From Lumbricus rubellus (taxonomy: Eukaryota > Annelida > Clitellata > Crassiclitellata > Lumbricidae), in NCBI GenBank assembly GCA_945859605.1, contig OX243822.1:19961899-20025898 (forward strand): a DNA stretch of 64,000 nucleotides, given 5' to 3'. Both the position numbers and the translations under genes were made by a program. The notes below the pieces were generated by a model. That model was given only the letters and a program-made list of their open reading frames with translations, ran no database searches and was not told the DNA's origin. Shown here one piece after another: positions 63,901-64,000 of the stretch (positions are counted from its first letter, which is position 1; every line of letters starts with the position of its first letter).

Positions 63901-64000
63901 AGTGAGAGGAGACTTGTTAGAACCTGGGCATGGATCGGCCCTCGGACCGTGCAGGTGGACTTTTCCATCTTTCAGGTGGAGCAGTCTAGGCACGTGACAA
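60987..64000 (-). mobile_element. RLE-LINE copy 8, runs off the window
   Basis: 3' UTR 60987-61056 with GCCCTGAGGTACTTCG and GGAACGGC words, tail (TAA)n at 60957-60986. The ORF is open to the window edge; the 5' end lies outside. Confidence 0.88.
61057..63999 (-). CDS. RLE-LINE polyprotein, copy 8, 5'-incomplete
   Basis: Over 978 residues, open without a stop. The codons before 63993 read Cys-His, so the N-terminal Cys/His cluster (HLHGPRADPCPGS follows) is cut by the window edge; the true start is outside. Contains SSGGPDGLRPQHLLEL, VKLDISNAFNSLHRD, GPQQGDPLGPLLFCL, catalytic FLDD, then CACGAPVTARGEHGLSC, RPDGMKLIPW and VWDVTI. Function as for copy 1. An intact frame in a second copy supports recent activity of the family. 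FLDD here, YLDD in copy 1 and YMDD in copy 2 show variation just before the catalytic Asp pair. Confidence 0.9.
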   Translation of the reverse strand, partial: CHVPRLLHLKDGKVHLHGPRADPCPGSNKSPLTDHQTGPNRTTTLITSQPDQRDLSGRTNSCSSQTTGSENITSASNDEHQPSLSSLNENVRHPSLQAKLLRHIPKGARTCAGQLLTNIINRLLVDPTRPEHWKCLFCFAAIILEQPRHEGKRHNLTSTIKKRTTEFFDTWSKRAESIFGDEQQQQPRAKNKPNRSDHTVAAAVSAKLEDGNIKAAAKILCSGETPAEICEQTCAELQSKHPTPSSDRLPTPLSTISEPLQLSESDVRDLIRTFPAGSSGGPDGLRPQHLLELTKSVEAGPALISAVTALINILLKGICPQEIRPLLFGGTLFALKKKTGGLRPIAIGYLWRRLASKGANSHSGPIITPYLSPRQLGVAVSGGAEAAVHASRRFLAEMEPDSVFVKLDISNAFNSLHRDRMLSAIDTLLPELAPYCHLAYEDPSRLKFGSYTIYSRMGPQQGDPLGPLLFCLPLQTALLKLTSPLAFGFLDDISLGGPTSTVAADMASLEADCADLGLTLNRSKCQITANNLQQITNDTFSQFERVDKDSICLLGAPLSTGQALQDALNARVEELSRSLSRLSLIARQDALLILRISLVAPRMIHCLRCAPCVDHPTLDVYDKSLRKGLEDILNINLTETQWMQSALPIGMGGLGIRRVSSLALPAFLASAAGTLVLQSDILRQLEGNPDPHVSTLEARWRAEAGLSATETLPTHQQSRWDQPLLQQTSSEIFTRLAEKYDQARWRAVTAEHAGDWLNSLPITSCGLKLSDEAVRVAVGLRLGSNICEPHTCACGAPVTARGEHGLSCQLGFGRISRHGAINDLVFRSLSKAGFPVAKEPQGLLRSDGKRPDGMKLIPWKAGKSLVWDVTIIDTLAPSYIAASAAQAGAAACLAEERKMQKYHAFLDTHVFIPLALETLGPINSAGLDFISDMGRHLTSATGEQRETSYLFQRLSITIQRFNAVAFSGSFRRPTPEMDEV

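Overview
The window is eukaryotic, repeat-dense, intron-bearing DNA. GT-AG introns, tRNA-derived SINEs, many DNA transposons and several LINE families point to a marine invertebrate. A deuterostome such as an echinoderm or hemichordate is my guess from overall repeat character; I could not test it. Only two host genes can be argued for. Nearly everything else is mobile DNA.

Layout. 0.4-1 kb: two minisatellites. 1.2-8.1 kb: LINE fragments and a long minus-strand CR1/L2-like LINE (ORF1 intact, ORF2 broken by three single-base frameshifts). 9.1-13.1 kb: hAT ends, kilobase-scale (ACAT)n/(ATGT)n arrays and a three-level transposon nest (hAT > mariner > hAT MITE), each level with its own target-site duplication. 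14.3-16.7 kb: two related TA-flanked elements made of inverted arrays. 18.2-24.4 kb: a host gene with a putative promoter, a secreted/membrane protein of about 804 residues with three internal repeats; I do not recognise it. 25-31.2 kb: LINE, SINE and hAT elements. 31.3-38.9 kb: plus-strand remains of a TANGO6-like gene with ordered exons but broken frames, studded with four copies of one hAT MITE. 40 kb: a 71-bp perfect palindrome.

42.9-64 kb is one block: at least nine copies of a single restriction-like-endonuclease LINE, all on the minus strand, each with its 3' end abutting a (TAA)n tract and each inserted into the (TAA)n tail of another copy. One copy was split by an 8.35-kb fold-back element (48895-57240; arms of almost 4 kb, nearly identical but not exactly so, 6-bp duplication CCGGTC). 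Another was split by two tandem TTAA-specific insertions whose removal restores the reading frame.

The most unexpected signal is small. The octamer TAGGCCTA (and TAGCCTA/TAGGCTA) recurs, and at several places the pre-insertion state can be read: inside perfect microsatellites, inside conserved mariner transposase codons, and in one arm but not the other of the fold-back element. In each case a plain TA has become TA-GG(C)C-TA. This looks like the excision scar of a TA-specific transposon with GG...CC ends. TACATGTA and TACCGGTA also occur and match the CA...TG and CC...GG ends of TA-flanked elements found in this same window.
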